Positions 23,261 through 34,612 of a stretch of 64,000 nt of DNA are shown here, piece by piece. The notes under the pieces were generated by a model that had not been told where the DNA came from, searched no databases, and saw nothing but the letters and a program-made list of their open reading frames with translations. A program made the translations under genes and the position numbers. Source of the stretch: Megalopta genalis (taxonomy: Eukaryota > Arthropoda > Insecta > Hymenoptera > Halictidae); NCBI RefSeq assembly GCF_051020955.1, contig NC_135014.1, positions 29,133,742 to 29,197,741 of the forward strand, written 5' to 3'. Each line of letters starts with the position of its first letter. Positions within the stretch are counted from its first letter, which is position 1.

Positions 23261-26143
23261 TTATTTTCTTTACGATTTAGTCACCAGTCATGATTAATTA
23301 TTACTTATTTATTACGTACTAGACAATACTAATGACACTAATAAATAATAAATAAACCCAACACAAATATTAATAAACGACGCTACAAAATTTTCTCTAC
23401 ACAACGTGGACTAAGGCCGGTCGTTTCGTTCGGCCGCGAATCGCGTTTCTCAGGTGCACCGACGGGAAGTGCAACGGTCGCGTTGCATCAGGTGCAACGG
23501 GAGGAGTGCCGCGGCCACGTTTTCGGCGGAGTGCCGGGGCCCGGTGCCCGGTGCCCCGGGGCCCGGCTCTTGTTGTGACGTAGATAAGTTAAGCCCTGTT
23601 CTTGTCGCCACCTCGAGCGTCGAAAATGCTGTTTTCTCACAAAACGCCGGTAACAATGCCACCAAAGACGACCGGGAGGACGACGACAGCGCTTGGGGAT
23701 CGCCTAAGCGGATTATCCCCGGCCGTAGAAAGCGATACTCTGGCGCGTACAAACGCGGCCTCCACCTACACACAGCCACCCACGCGCGTTCCGAAACGAC
23801 GCTACACGTACGGACACCAGCAACTCCGCCGCGACGTCCCTTTTCATTTCTGAACGATCTTCAAAGCCATTCTCTCTCATTTTCGTCTTACTCTCCCTTT
23901 CTCTCCCCGTCCCATCTTCTCTCGGCCGTCTTCGTCTTCCTCTTCGTCCTGCTGCCTCCGGTTTCTCGTCCCGTACACGCTCTTACCGCGTGTAATCGCT
24001 ATCTGCCCGAGATCTTCTTCCTCGAGTAGGAAGCTCCTTATTCATCTCGCCTTTTTTTTCTCTGCCGCTTCTTCGGCTTTCTTCTCGCTCTTGAAACTTC
24101 TTTGTGCACCTCCGCCGTGTAATTCTGGACTCGATATATTAGAGGGGTGGAACCGTGTCGCCGATGAAATTCGACGGCCTGGCGCTGCTCGGTTCCCATG
24201 ACCGCGATACAGGAAAATCGCGACGGGATTATCTACGCGATGCCGCGTAACTTCCGTTGTGCTCGACGGATCTTTTTTCGTTTGGAAATTCGCTGTAATT
24301 CGAGCGTCGGTCTTCCGGCCGCGTCGATAACGGCGGAACTGGGGGTGCTTGGATAGGGTGCGCGTACCGGTTGTCGCCGCGTTTAGGATTCGTGCGAATT
24401 TCGATGCGATTATCTTTGATGTGTTGCATAAGAAATGTGCGCGTTTTAATAGATTATTAAACTAAATAACTTACGATAGGGTAACAAAATGATTGAAGAA
24501 TTATCGCAGAACGAAAATAGGAATATACGCATGTTTCGCCGTTTCTGGCCGCTTTTGCGCGAGTTCTGGTCACGTTCAGCACCGTTTCAGGTCATTTAAA
24601 AAATTCCATTATCATCATAAATCAGATTTCTCTTCATCATCGCAAATTATATCAATTTGTAACAAGGAAGGATGTAAGTGATTAAAATGCAAGCTAGTTT
24701 TTAAAAAATTCCTCTCTATATTTTTTTGTATTTTTTATATTTTCTATACTTCACTTCGTGATATTTGAAGATCTTGGCGTTATAATGTACAGGGTGGTCC
24801 GTTTGAATCAGATCACCTAGACATCTGCTCCAATAATGACGTTGAAAGAAATATTTTACACGGAATTTGATCAGTATCGACAGATATATCAAAAGATATA
24901 TCAAGATATATACATGCAATGATATGTAATGACAGGAAAAAGTAGCTCTATTTTGCTTATCTTTACAAGATCTTTCTTGCTTTAAAAGGTGAAACGGTGT
25001 AAAGGTACCGGCCACACCGACGCATCTTCCTTATATTAACCCTTTGCCCTCGAATAGCGACTCCTAGGCGACGCTAAAAATTGCTACACTTCTTCCAAAA
25101 GAATCGTCACATTATTAAATCTATTTTATTATCAAATTATTCGATAAATTGACAAATAATAGAAGCGTTCTATAATCATACACGTTCAATTTCACGCGTA
25201 TCAAATGAAAACAATCACAACAAGTGGAAATATTGTAGGTTTGAAACGAATCTCTTCATTTCGGAGTTAAAATAATCTCGGCTGCAAAGCGTTAAACATC
25301 ATCGCGCTAATTTCCTGTCGCGAACGCGCATTCTAATCTAATCGAGAGCAGAAAGATCGGCCGAACGATCGATTTCGGTAAACATCGCTAACGATTGTTG
25401 CGAACAGTGCATCGACGAGAAGTCCGCCGGCAGGGTCAGCGTACAATCATTTCGCGGACAAAGTCGCCTCGAGGGTGAATCAGGGTGGCCGGCCGCCTAA
25501 AAAGACAAAATTAGGGGTGGGGAGAACTCGAGCCTGCAAACAGGGGAAGAAAAGAGACGGGGGCACCATTGTGCCTGTCTCTCGTGATTTTCGACCCAGC
25601 TCTCGTCTCGTCACGACCAACACTCGCTCGAAACGTACGCGCTGACACCACGGTTAGGCTCGCAGGAACACTCACGGGATCATTGGCTCGCGAGCGCAAT
25701 CGTTCCGGGGGTTGGATCGCGACAGAACGCAGCCCCGCCGATGGGATTGGCTAATTACGGTTCAGAGGGGCGACCGTGACGTCACTGGGCGTACACGAGC
25801 CCCGATTGGCCATCACGAGGGGTGGAAACTGCCCCCCTCGAGGGGCGATCGTGTTCCCCCTTTTCCGACTGTATACAGGGTGTGCGCGAAATCCGCGGCA
25901 ACGAAGGGGAGGAAAACGGACGAGAATGGGGACAAAGGGAGAGGAGAGGCGGCGCTCTCTCGCATAGTTAATCGATAGCATCTCTCCCGTCCCTTTCGGT
26001 CCATTGTCTAGCCCTTTTGTCGACTCGCGGAAAGAAACTGAAACCGTCGTCGAGCACCGGGACTCGGTGAACGCCTATTTTTGGGGTGCAGTGGGTCCGA
26101 CGATCACGATAATAATAATAATAATAATGTTTTATTAAACGGA

Positions 26144-26201
<58 letters not shown>

Positions 26202-26304
26202 CTTTTAATTAATTAATATCTTATTTTATCTTAATATTTTATTACTTCGATATCGCGCAATGTTGACTCGGCGATATGCTCCTCCACTCGATTCGCTCTT
26301 TATA
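23261..26304. other. Intergenic DNA with GC-rich and promoter-like patches
   Basis: No coding gene is supported. A very GC-rich self-complementary stretch lies at about 23510-23575. At 25745-25812 two GATTGG (inverted CCAAT) motifs flank a GTGACGTCAC palindrome (25776-25785), which looks promoter-like but has no linked gene. Short AAT and TA microsatellites are at 26111-26128 and 26144-26200. Confidence 0.45.
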
Positions 26305-26412
26305 TTACATATCTGATTAACTAAAGGGATTTCTACATATATATATATGTAGAAAAAAAAAAGAAGGGATTTCTATATATATAGAAATCGCTTTAGTTAA
26401 TTAGATATGTAA
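26305..26412. repeat. 108-bp near-perfect palindrome
   Basis: The left arm (TTACATATCTGATTAACTAA onward) pairs with the right arm (TTAGTTAATTAGATATGTAA) and the pairing continues inward through GATTTCTA/TAGAAATC. The centre is TA-rich. It is a small foldback element or MITE with no coding capacity. Confidence 0.7.
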
Positions 26413-26498
26413 TGTCTTTACACATTAAAGGAGGAGCTTATCGCCGCGCCAATTTCGAAATGGTCGAAATTATTTACCGCGATTACAATTCTGTCAAG

Positions 26499-26713
26499 AC
26501 AGTAAATTCTTCCCAATTTTCTGTCAGCTTGCAAACAGAAATGGACAATTTGGTATATTATTCGATTATTCGAGCCTTGCGACTCGTTTTTATAGTCGTT
26601 GACAATTCGTGGCTATAAAAATGAACCGCAAGACTCAAACAATCGTATCTCCGCTTCCCAAATTTTCCATTTTTCTGGACAATCTGGACAGTCAATTAGA
26701 GAGACATTACTGT
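26499..26713. mobile_element. MITE copy (main palindromic family)
   Basis: It runs from ACAGTAAATTC to GAGAGACATTACTGT. It contains AATGGACAATTTGG in the left half and AAATTTTCCATTTTT in the right half, with a loop containing GCCTTGCGACTCGTTTTTAT. At 215 bp it is near full length, and the left terminus is divergent. Confidence 0.75.
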
Positions 26714-29120
26714 GCTCAAGCAAACTCGACGCGTTTCGCTTCGCGTTCGCGCAATCCTCGCCGAATGCACCGCGCGCACAATGACATTTGTCAAATCCCC
26801 CCTCCCAAAAAACATTAAAAAACATAAAAAAAACATCGGCTCGTCGTCAGAGCCGTCTAAACAGAGGCCCTTACGTTTTCGATCCTCGATCGATTTCGTC
26901 CGAAGCGTATTAGGGCCCGCGAGACCGGGCTCTCGCGCCTTAACCCCTTAATGCACAATTTAAAAAAAAAAACCGACCAAAAAAAATCAATTTTTTTTAT
27001 CTAAGAAAATATATATTTGGACCTTAATTTCAATAAATATGTAAAAGAAATGCAAAAATTACTAAAAATTCAATAAAAATAGTGGATAAATAATTATAGT
27101 GAATATTGAATCGCATTGCAGATCGAATTTTGTACCCATCGTACTGTTTTTCAATTACCAGTTACTATTTTGAAGGGGAAGGAGGAGACGAAAAAAAAAA
27201 CTGAAAAATATTTAATTTTACCTAAATTTGTAATAATATAATAATAATATTTATTAGCTGAAAAATATATAATAAACTAAAACTATTCAAAATTTTCTTT
27301 TGTATGGTAAATTTCAAAACAAGGTGCACAGCACATAGCCCAACATTCCTTATTTCCTTCCTTATTCCTTTTCCTTATTTCTACACTCTTTTTTTATACA
27401 CTAAAAATCCAATTTACTCTCTATAAAAATACACCATAAAGCAAAAACGTTTTTATATGTTGACACTAATAATATTTGTAAAAAATAAAAAACAATTGTC
27501 TTTGAAGAAATTCACTTTGATAACGTCTACTTTACTTCACGACTTGCTCACGAATAATACACTAAATGTTCATAAGTGCCATCCTAAAAGTGCATATTTT
27601 ATTCCTGAATAAGCAAAAAATAGAAAGAGATCGGAGATAACTGGAGAGTAATAAATAAATTAGTCATAATAAAACTCACAAAAGTGCCAACGCTAATTAG
27701 ATACGCAATAATGGATATAGATGGATAGAAACAATTACCAGGTCAGAGATGCTTATAAGCGTCACCCTAAAAGGCCATATTTTATAATCCCAAATAAACA
27801 AACTTTACAGCTTACAATACAGAATTACACGATGAATATCAATAAATTGAATGTTTTCCTTGGTTTTTATTCAGTTATTTTTACTGCCCGGATATATTCG
27901 AATCTGAACATTTTAGCGACATAAGTTGCGACGCCGACCATATATATACGGGTCTGCACATTTTGGCCGGTTTTGCACGCCCGTGTTAATACGTTTCTGC
28001 GCGTTAAGGGGTTAATAAACAACCGTTTCGTCTGAAAATTTAAATAACAAAGGCGCGCCCATTCACGGAGTCCCGCGAGGATTCTACTGGACGTCAATTA
28101 CACGTTGACGGGAGGAGGAAGCAGGAGGGAGGAAAAATCGCGAAAGTAGACGCCGCTCGTGGGGCCCCGAAGGGAGAGGGCCCGGATAATTCAAGGAGGT
28201 CACGCACGACGCCAGATGGATCCCGGTGCCGGTCGCTTCTTCGCCGTCGCTATGCACGCGGACCCGGAGTCGATTTCGGCTGGGAGGTTCTTAGACACGA
28301 CATTTGCAGCTGGCAGACGCGCGCCGCCGACTAGGAGGAACTTTAGCACGTGCTTGAAAAGTTCGGGAGGACGTGTGCACCTAACCGTTCGCCGGCTATA
28401 GAGAACGCCGCGATCTTTCGCCGTGCCTGCACGCTCCTCTCGATCTTTTACCAATCCGTTTCTCCGATCGCAATTCACCCTGGAAATTACCCTCGGAATT
28501 ACCATGCGACACGGCCGCGAGAATCGGTGCGATAATCGAGCCGTTTATTTTGAAAGTGGCATAAGAGTCTACTTTACCGTAATGAAAAGTGGTGATTTTG
28601 TAATGTTCGTACGAAATTATTTATACCGAGAAAAATATCAGTATCCTGAGATAACAAGTACAAGTAAATCTTCTCGAAAGTTAGCGTCCATAGTTTTAAA
28701 CGCGTTAAAACGCAAACCCTTAAATATGTCGACTTAGAAACAAAGTGACTTGTGCCACTTTCAAAAGAAACGGCTCAATCGAAGAATTTGAACGAGATTC
28801 ACAGCTTGAAGATATCGTTGCGGAGTCTGTTGCGTCGTACTTTCACGCCTAATCGAAGCGTCTGTGTTTTAACTTGCTCTGCAACGCGTCGCGAAAGTCT
28901 CGAACAGAGGACGGAATATTTTATTTTGCTGAAAAATCTGGAAATTTGTCGCGAAAGTCTGCCGAATCGAAGCGAATCGAAGTGAATCGAAACGTCTCGA
29001 GCCGTCGCATTCTTGAAATATTTCGATAAAAAGTGGAACGCTTCGATCGAAGACGGATCGTTTCGATCGACAAGGAAAGTCGAAACATTTCTATTATTGT
29101 CATTTTAATCGAAAAAGCAA
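26714..29120. other. Intergenic DNA, no supported gene
   Basis: AT-rich unique DNA (26950-28020) followed by a GC-richer block (28050-28500) and mixed DNA. No spliced or single-exon gene can be argued. Confidence 0.45.
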
Positions 29121-29350
29121 TACAGGCCTCCCTAATTGACGCTTAGATCGTCCACGAAAATGGACAATTTGCGAAGAGAAGATACGATTACTCGAGCCTT
29201 TTATAATCGTTGAAAATCGGTAACTATAAAAACTGCAACTGTCAACAATTATAAAAGACGAGCCGCAAGGCTCGAATAATCGTGTCTCCTCTTCCGAAAT
29301 CGTCCATTTTTGTGCACAATTTGTGCGTCAATTAGGGAGACATTATTACT
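29121..29350. mobile_element. MITE copy (main palindromic family)
   Basis: The left arm contains CCTCCCTAATTGACGCTTAG and AAAATGGACAATTTG, the right arm contains GTCCATTTTTGTGCACAAT and ends AGGGAGACATTATTACT. The loop has CTATAAAAACTGCAACTGTC, and ACGAGCCGCAAGGCTCGAAT follows in the right half. The termini are slightly degraded. Confidence 0.8.
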
Positions 29351-29880
29351 TCGATCGGAGTCAAATCGTTTCGATAAAAAAGAAACAGATCATTTCGGAG
29401 CCGAAAAGAGCCTTCCTTTGTCCCTCGGAACCGTGTCTCTGGAAAGAACCGCGTCGTTCTCGTGGTCCGCCGTCCGGAGAGCTCGGGGACCAGTTTTTTC
29501 TTTTTTCTCCACCGGTATCGATTCAAGACGGCGTATAATTCGATATCGATACCGTAACCCAATCCGCGAGAGGCACACGCAAGGTCTCGTCACGTTGATC
29601 GTCGACCACGCGCATCGGTTGACAACGCTGTCTTTCGCCGCCAATGGCTCGCCGAGTGTAACGGTGCTCGGTCGTTCTATCCGTTGCACGGATGCTGGCC
29701 GGTTGCGATCGTTCGGGCGAGGCCCGCGGTGTCACGGAACATTATTTCAAGCTGTGCCCTCTAATGCTTATGGTAACTGTTACCTGCCGGGAAAACCGAC
29801 GCTTCCGCAGTTCTCGACGAACGACCCGCGATCCGCTGGTCAGCCTCTTTATGAGCTCGTGAATTAACCAGTTTTAGCTG
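29351..29880. other. Intergenic GC-rich DNA, no supported gene
   Basis: A 185-residue frame covers most of this block on the plus strand, but equally long frames occupy other strands and no family is recognisable. It is treated as non-coding. Confidence 0.4.
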
Positions 29881-30320
29881 TGTTCGACGAGTATACTCGT
29901 CACGGAGAAGCGGCAGTATTTTGTGTCACTGTGACTGCTGTCTGAAAGACAAGTTTATTTGTTGAATTCTCTATTAAACGGTTTTAGCTGTGTTCGACGA
30001 GTATACTCGTCACGGAGAAGTGACAGTATTTTGTAATTATTATCTCAAATAAAGTTTGCTTGTTAAATTCTCTATTAAACGGTTTTAGATGTGTTCGACG
30101 AGTATACTCGTCACGGAGAAGCGACAGTATTTCGTGTCACTGTAACTACTTCCTCGAAAAAAAGTTTACTTGTCAAATTCTCTATTAAATAGTTAGGTGA
30201 GTTCGACGAGTATACTCGTCGTGGAGAAGTGGCAGTATTTTGTGTCATTGTAACTACTATCACAAAAAAAGTATGCTTGTCAAATTCTCTATTGTTCCAC
30301 TTCATGAAGAAATACAGTAA
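29881..30320. repeat. Palindrome-bearing tandem array, period about 101-110 bp
   Basis: Four units each contain the perfect 16-bp palindrome GACGAGTATACTCGTC (29886, 29996, 30097 and 30205), followed by GGAGAAG, CAGTATTTTGTG or a close variant, and a unit end of AATTCTCTATTAAA. Palindrome spacings are 110, 101 and 108 bp. Two more palindromes lie beyond a MITE at 30690 and 30836. Confidence 0.9.
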
Positions 30321-30352
30321 TGTATTCTCTATTGTTCCACTTCATGAAGAAA

Positions 30353-30672
30353 TACAGTAATGTCTCTCTAATTGTCTCCCTTATTGACGCTGAGATTGCG
30401 CACGAAAATGGACAATTTGGGAAGAGGAGACACGATTATTCGAGTCTTGCAGCTCGTTTTTATGATCGTTGACAATTCGTTACTATAAAAACAAACCGCA
30501 AAGCTCGAATAATTGCAATTTCCCAAAATATAATAATATAATAATTTAATAATATAATAATAATATCATAATATATAATAATATAATAATATATAATAAT
30601 ATAATAATTGCTCTTCCCAAATTGTCCATTTTCGTGCACAATCTCAGCGTCAATAAGGGAGACATTACTGTA
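30353..30672. mobile_element. MITE copy inserted in the palindrome array, with an AT expansion
   Basis: The ends are TACAGTAATGTCTC and GAGACATTACTGTA, with both arms well preserved. The right half is interrupted at about 30528-30608 by about 80 bp of ATAATAATAT repeat, lengthening it to 320 bp. The first 10 nt of the MITE plus about 30 bp of flank are duplicated just upstream (30284-30323 repeats at 30324-30363). The palindrome-array motif GCAGTATTTTGTGTCA resumes at 30673. Confidence 0.85.
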
Positions 30673-31589
30673 GCAGTATTTTGTGTCACGACGAGTATAC
30701 TCGTCGCGCCTGAAAAACAGCGACCACTGACCATTTAAATGAATAAGTGAACACCAGTAATAAAATTGTCAATTTTATAAAATAATAACCGTCTTCTCGA
30801 GTCAATATTTTAACAGTGACGCTCGCTCCATGTTAGACGAGTATACTCGTCGCTATATTATACAACACGTATATAATTAATTCTGCGCCCTGAAAAGGAG
30901 GCGCCACAGCTAACTGGGTTGATCGCCGATTTAAATTGAAATTTAGCAGCAGAATTTCTATCGAAGGCTGCCCCGTTTTTACCCGATAAACGATTTCGAA
31001 AAGTGATTCCCCGTTCGACGAAGGTCCCCGTGAAATCGCGACAGATTCACGGTGGTGTCACGGCGATGACTCGTGCCCGAGAATTTAATCGTCTTCCATT
31101 CGTTCCGCAACGGGGGCGGGTTCATGAAAAGATCGTCGTCATCCGGCAGCTTGTACCTCGTTCACGGTTTCAAAAGCGTCCCGGGATTTCCCGTAACGAT
31201 CTCGGCCGTCGCGACGAGCCGCTCTTTCGTTTATGTCCTCGCCAGAACTGCCGATGATTAATGTGCGTTTATGTTTCCGGCACGGCGCACGGTAGCACCG
31301 AAATCGGAACGCGAACCGGAATCCTCTCGAAATTCTTCAACGTTTATGAAAATTCAACCGTTCTTCGGGTAAATTGCCTAATATATTATTCGCATCGATA
31401 TACGTAGATTGATGGTAGTTCATCCAGATTTTTGTCAGCGAAGCATGCCCCTGTTGTAAATGTAAACCTTTCTTTTTTAAAATCATGGTAGTTCGCCGCG
31501 CGTATGAAGTATAATAAGCTCTAACACAATCGAGGGAAACAGTACTTGCAAATATTTGGGTTTCTTAGTTGAAATATTTTTACCTTAAT
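30673..31589. other. End of palindrome array and intergenic DNA
   Basis: Two further GACGAGTATACTCGTC palindromes occur at 30690-30705 and 30836-30851. The rest is unique DNA with no supported gene. Confidence 0.5.
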
Positions 31590-31960
31590 ACAGTAAATTC
31601 TCCCTAATTGACCCTCGGATTGTACACAAAAATGGACAATTTGGGAAGAGGGGAGATACTATTATTATTTTTATTGTTATTTCATAGTTATCGATTATTA
31701 TTTTACAGTTACCAATTGCCAACGACCATAAGAACGAATTAATCAGGGAAGCACAAGAATATTTCTTGTATCATTTTTATATTATTGTTATTATTATTAT
31801 TGTTATTGTTATTGTTATTATATTATTGTTATTATTATTGTTATTATATTATTATTATTATTACTATTATATTATTATTATTGTTGTTATTATTATTATT
31901 ATTATTTTTATATTTATATTATTATTATTCTACTTCCTCTTCCCAAATAGACAATTTATT
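31590..31960. mobile_element. MITE copy disrupted by a (TTATTG/TTATTA)n expansion
   Basis: The left arm is intact (ACAGTAAATTCTCCCTAATT, then AAAATGGACAATTTGGGAAG). The loop and start of the right half are replaced by about 145 bp of TTATTG/TTATTA microsatellite (31782-31928). A right-arm fragment CTCTTCCCAAATAGACAATT follows. Confidence 0.7.
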
Positions 31961-32690
31961 GCACCACGTGATCTCAGTAGTATTCGCGACCTCACAACGG
32001 CAGATAGACACATATCATCGCGTTCGAGGACGCCTCTTATCTTTTCTAAAACAATGATTTCTAAATATATAAAGCCTAAACACGGTCTAAACAGCGAAGA
32101 GAGTCGAGGGTTGAACGCCGACGAATCGTCGGAAAATAGAAGAGCGTCGCGTAGAAAGCGGGAAAAGCGAGCGAGCGAGCGAGCACGGGGGTGGGTTTTT
32201 AACGAGAGGGTGCATCACCTGGCAGGACCATCCATCAACGAGACCGAAGAAGGGCTGCTCGTGTAGCGAGGGAGGGCACGGAGCGAAAGGGACGAACGGA
32301 TCCGCAATTTGTCCTCGTCACGTTGAACGAGGCGGCTCGAGGCGGTAGTGGAGGCACGCGAAACGGGCCGAAGGGGTTGCACCCGGTTAGAAGCTTGTTA
32401 CGCCGACTATATATTATCTGCGCCCACGTAACCGGTGAAGAATCGCTTGTCCATTAACTGCTCGTCGCAGGATATTAACGTTTTGTATATCGGGAACGGG
32501 CCCAGCCGTTCGGAGGGAGCGAGAAAGGGCTCGTAAAGCGCAGCCTGTGCGCGCGGCCCAGTTCCGTCGGCCCCCGTCGGATCTAATAGAAAAATTTCTG
32601 CTGCGATTGCTTGTCCAAAGCCCTCTTCAGAGGACCATGGTTAGGAACCATGGTTACACGAATTAATTGGGGAAGCTCGAGAATATTTCT
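31961..32690. other. Intergenic GC-rich DNA, no supported gene
   Basis: Mixed unique sequence with a GAGC/GCGA run near 32165-32185. No gene model is supported. Confidence 0.45.
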
Positions 32691-33005
32691 TATATTATTT
32701 TCATATTTTTATTACTATTATTTTCATACTCTATTATTATTACTACTTTCATATTATTATTTTTATGTTTTTATTACTATTATTTTCATATTATTATTAT
32801 TACTATTTTCATATTATTTTTATTATTATCATATTATTATTATTTTTTTTACATTATTATCACTATTACTATTATATTATTATTATATTATTTATTATAT
32901 TATTTATTATATTATTATTATATTATCATTATAAGCCCAAGATATTTTTTATACTATCTTTATATTATTATTATTATTATTATTTTTGATATTATTATAT
33001 TTTTC
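32691..33005. repeat. (ATT/TAT)n microsatellite region
   Basis: About 315 bp of degenerate TTATTATTTTCATATTATTA-type repeat. Open frames through it are Tyr/Ile/Leu/Phe-only and artefactual. Confidence 0.85.
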
Positions 33006-33985
33006 TTGATTTGTGGTCAATGTTTGCGATTTTACTATACTTTTGACGCCTTAATGACGGACTTTTGACCGGCACGGTCGATTTAGCGTGAAAACATACT
33101 TTCTAGACGCGTCAGTTTTTCCATAAACCTAATTGAAACCTCTAAAAATTTAACTTAATTATCAGAAATTGGACTAAAGCTGAATAACGACATTTATACC
33201 TTGCATCCAAAGGGACCCGGGCCCCGTCGTCCGAGAGATAAAGTTCATTTCTTGCGACAGATTTCCTTCGATTAATGTCGCCCCGTTTCGCGCGGTGCGT
33301 TCAGATGTCATAGTCGATGAAGCGCTAGCCGGCGAGTAGGCGAACCTGGCGGGCCGACATAAGGCCGGCCGGGCGATACAAGCCCCGGCGCAATTAGGAC
33401 AGGCAGCTTTATTTCCCTAATTCTCGTTTTAATCAAGCCGATTTTGCGCCGCGCGTTTGTGTCCGCAGAAAAGCATTGTCTACGTACGGGCGACGCACTT
33501 TTGTGCCCTCGCGTCGCTGAATGGAGCCCTTTCAGCGGCCCTTAATCAGCCGTTACGCGCCTTTCAATTACACCCACGCTCGGCCGTTTAAATGCCACTA
33601 ACGGGGACGCAGCGCTCCTTCGGACACATTTCTCACCGTGACATCCCGCGAAACATTTTTTTTCCCCCGGATCTCGTTCGAGCTCTACGATCGGTCTTCC
33701 TTATTTACGGATGGACGCGATCGAACGGAAAACGATTCGTTCGTTCGCCTCGACGCTTTACGCTCGGCTTATTTTCGTCGTTGGCACGTAATAAGCCTAA
33801 AAATATGCCATTGCAGTAGAAGCCATTTTTAACTGGGATTTTTAACTGTAAATTCGAAACGGTATTTCCATGATCAAGTGTATTTTATATACATATATAT
33901 GAAATTGAGTGTCGTGACATTTTTAGCAGTTTTTTAAAAAATATAAATTAATTTGCTAATGCGAAAATTATTTTGGAAGCTTGAT
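33006..33985. other. Intergenic DNA with a GC-rich island
   Basis: A 400-bp GC-rich, CpG-rich unique block lies at 33200-33600 between AT-rich repeats and has homeodomain-like TAAT and TTTAATCA words. It could be a regulatory element, but nothing in the sequence proves it. No gene is supported. Confidence 0.4.
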
Positions 33986-34205
33986 TACTGTGGAATCTCG
34001 ATTATTCGGGCTAAGTAGAGTGACACGAGTGTTCGGATAATAGAACGGTTGCTTAGTTATGATGCTAGATGTCACTTTTATTGCATATGGGTTGCTTTAG
34101 ACCGAGCTGTTTACGTGTAAAAAGTATTTGAATAATATATAATGTTTGATATTCAATATTTAATTATTACATATTTAATTAATATATAAGTTAGGTTCTA
34201 CTGTA
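33986..34205. mobile_element. Pogo-like MITE relic
   Basis: The left end TACTGTGGAATCTCGATTAT and the reverse complement of the right end (TACAGTAGAACCTAA) match over the first 12-15 positions. The TA termini and the (C/T)TCGATTAT motif are typical of pogo/Tigger-type inverted repeats. It is 220 bp with no coding. Confidence 0.5.
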
Positions 34206-34612
34206 TAAAAATTGTCTATGCTGCCTCAGAGTCATCACTCGACTGTTCCACCCTCCGCGGAGGAGGGTTTTATCAATATTCAATATTCAATATTCAATAT
34301 TCAATATTCAATATTCAATATTCAATATTCAATATTCAATATTCAATATTCAATATTTAATTATTACATATTTGTTTAATATATAAGTCGGAGGTTCTAC
34401 TGTATAAAAATGTTCTGTACTGCCTCAGAGTCATCACTCGACTGTTCCACCCTCCGCGAAGGAGGGTTTTTTCAATATTCAATATTCAATATTCAACATT
34501 TATAATTATTACATATTTAATTAATATATAAGTCGGAGGTTCTACTGTATACAAATTTTCTGTGCTGCCTCAGAGTCATCACTCGACTGTTCCACCCTCC
34601 GCAGGGGAGGCT
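34151..34612. repeat. Triplicated unit separated by a CAATATT heptamer array
   Basis: Three units of about 120 bp (34151-34270, 34347-34470 and 34487-34612) share TACATATTTAATTAATATAT, GGTTCTACTGTAT, GCCTCAGAGTCATCACTCGA and CTGTTCCACCCTCCGC. The first and second are separated by a perfect (CAATATT)n array (about 34274-34357), and a shorter array separates the second from the third. A diverged inverted copy of the core is at 39249-39290. Confidence 0.85.

Noticed and set aside
29881..30260. CRISPR-like regular repeats
   Set aside because: Unit length (101-110 bp), lack of unique spacers and the animal gene context rule out a CRISPR array.
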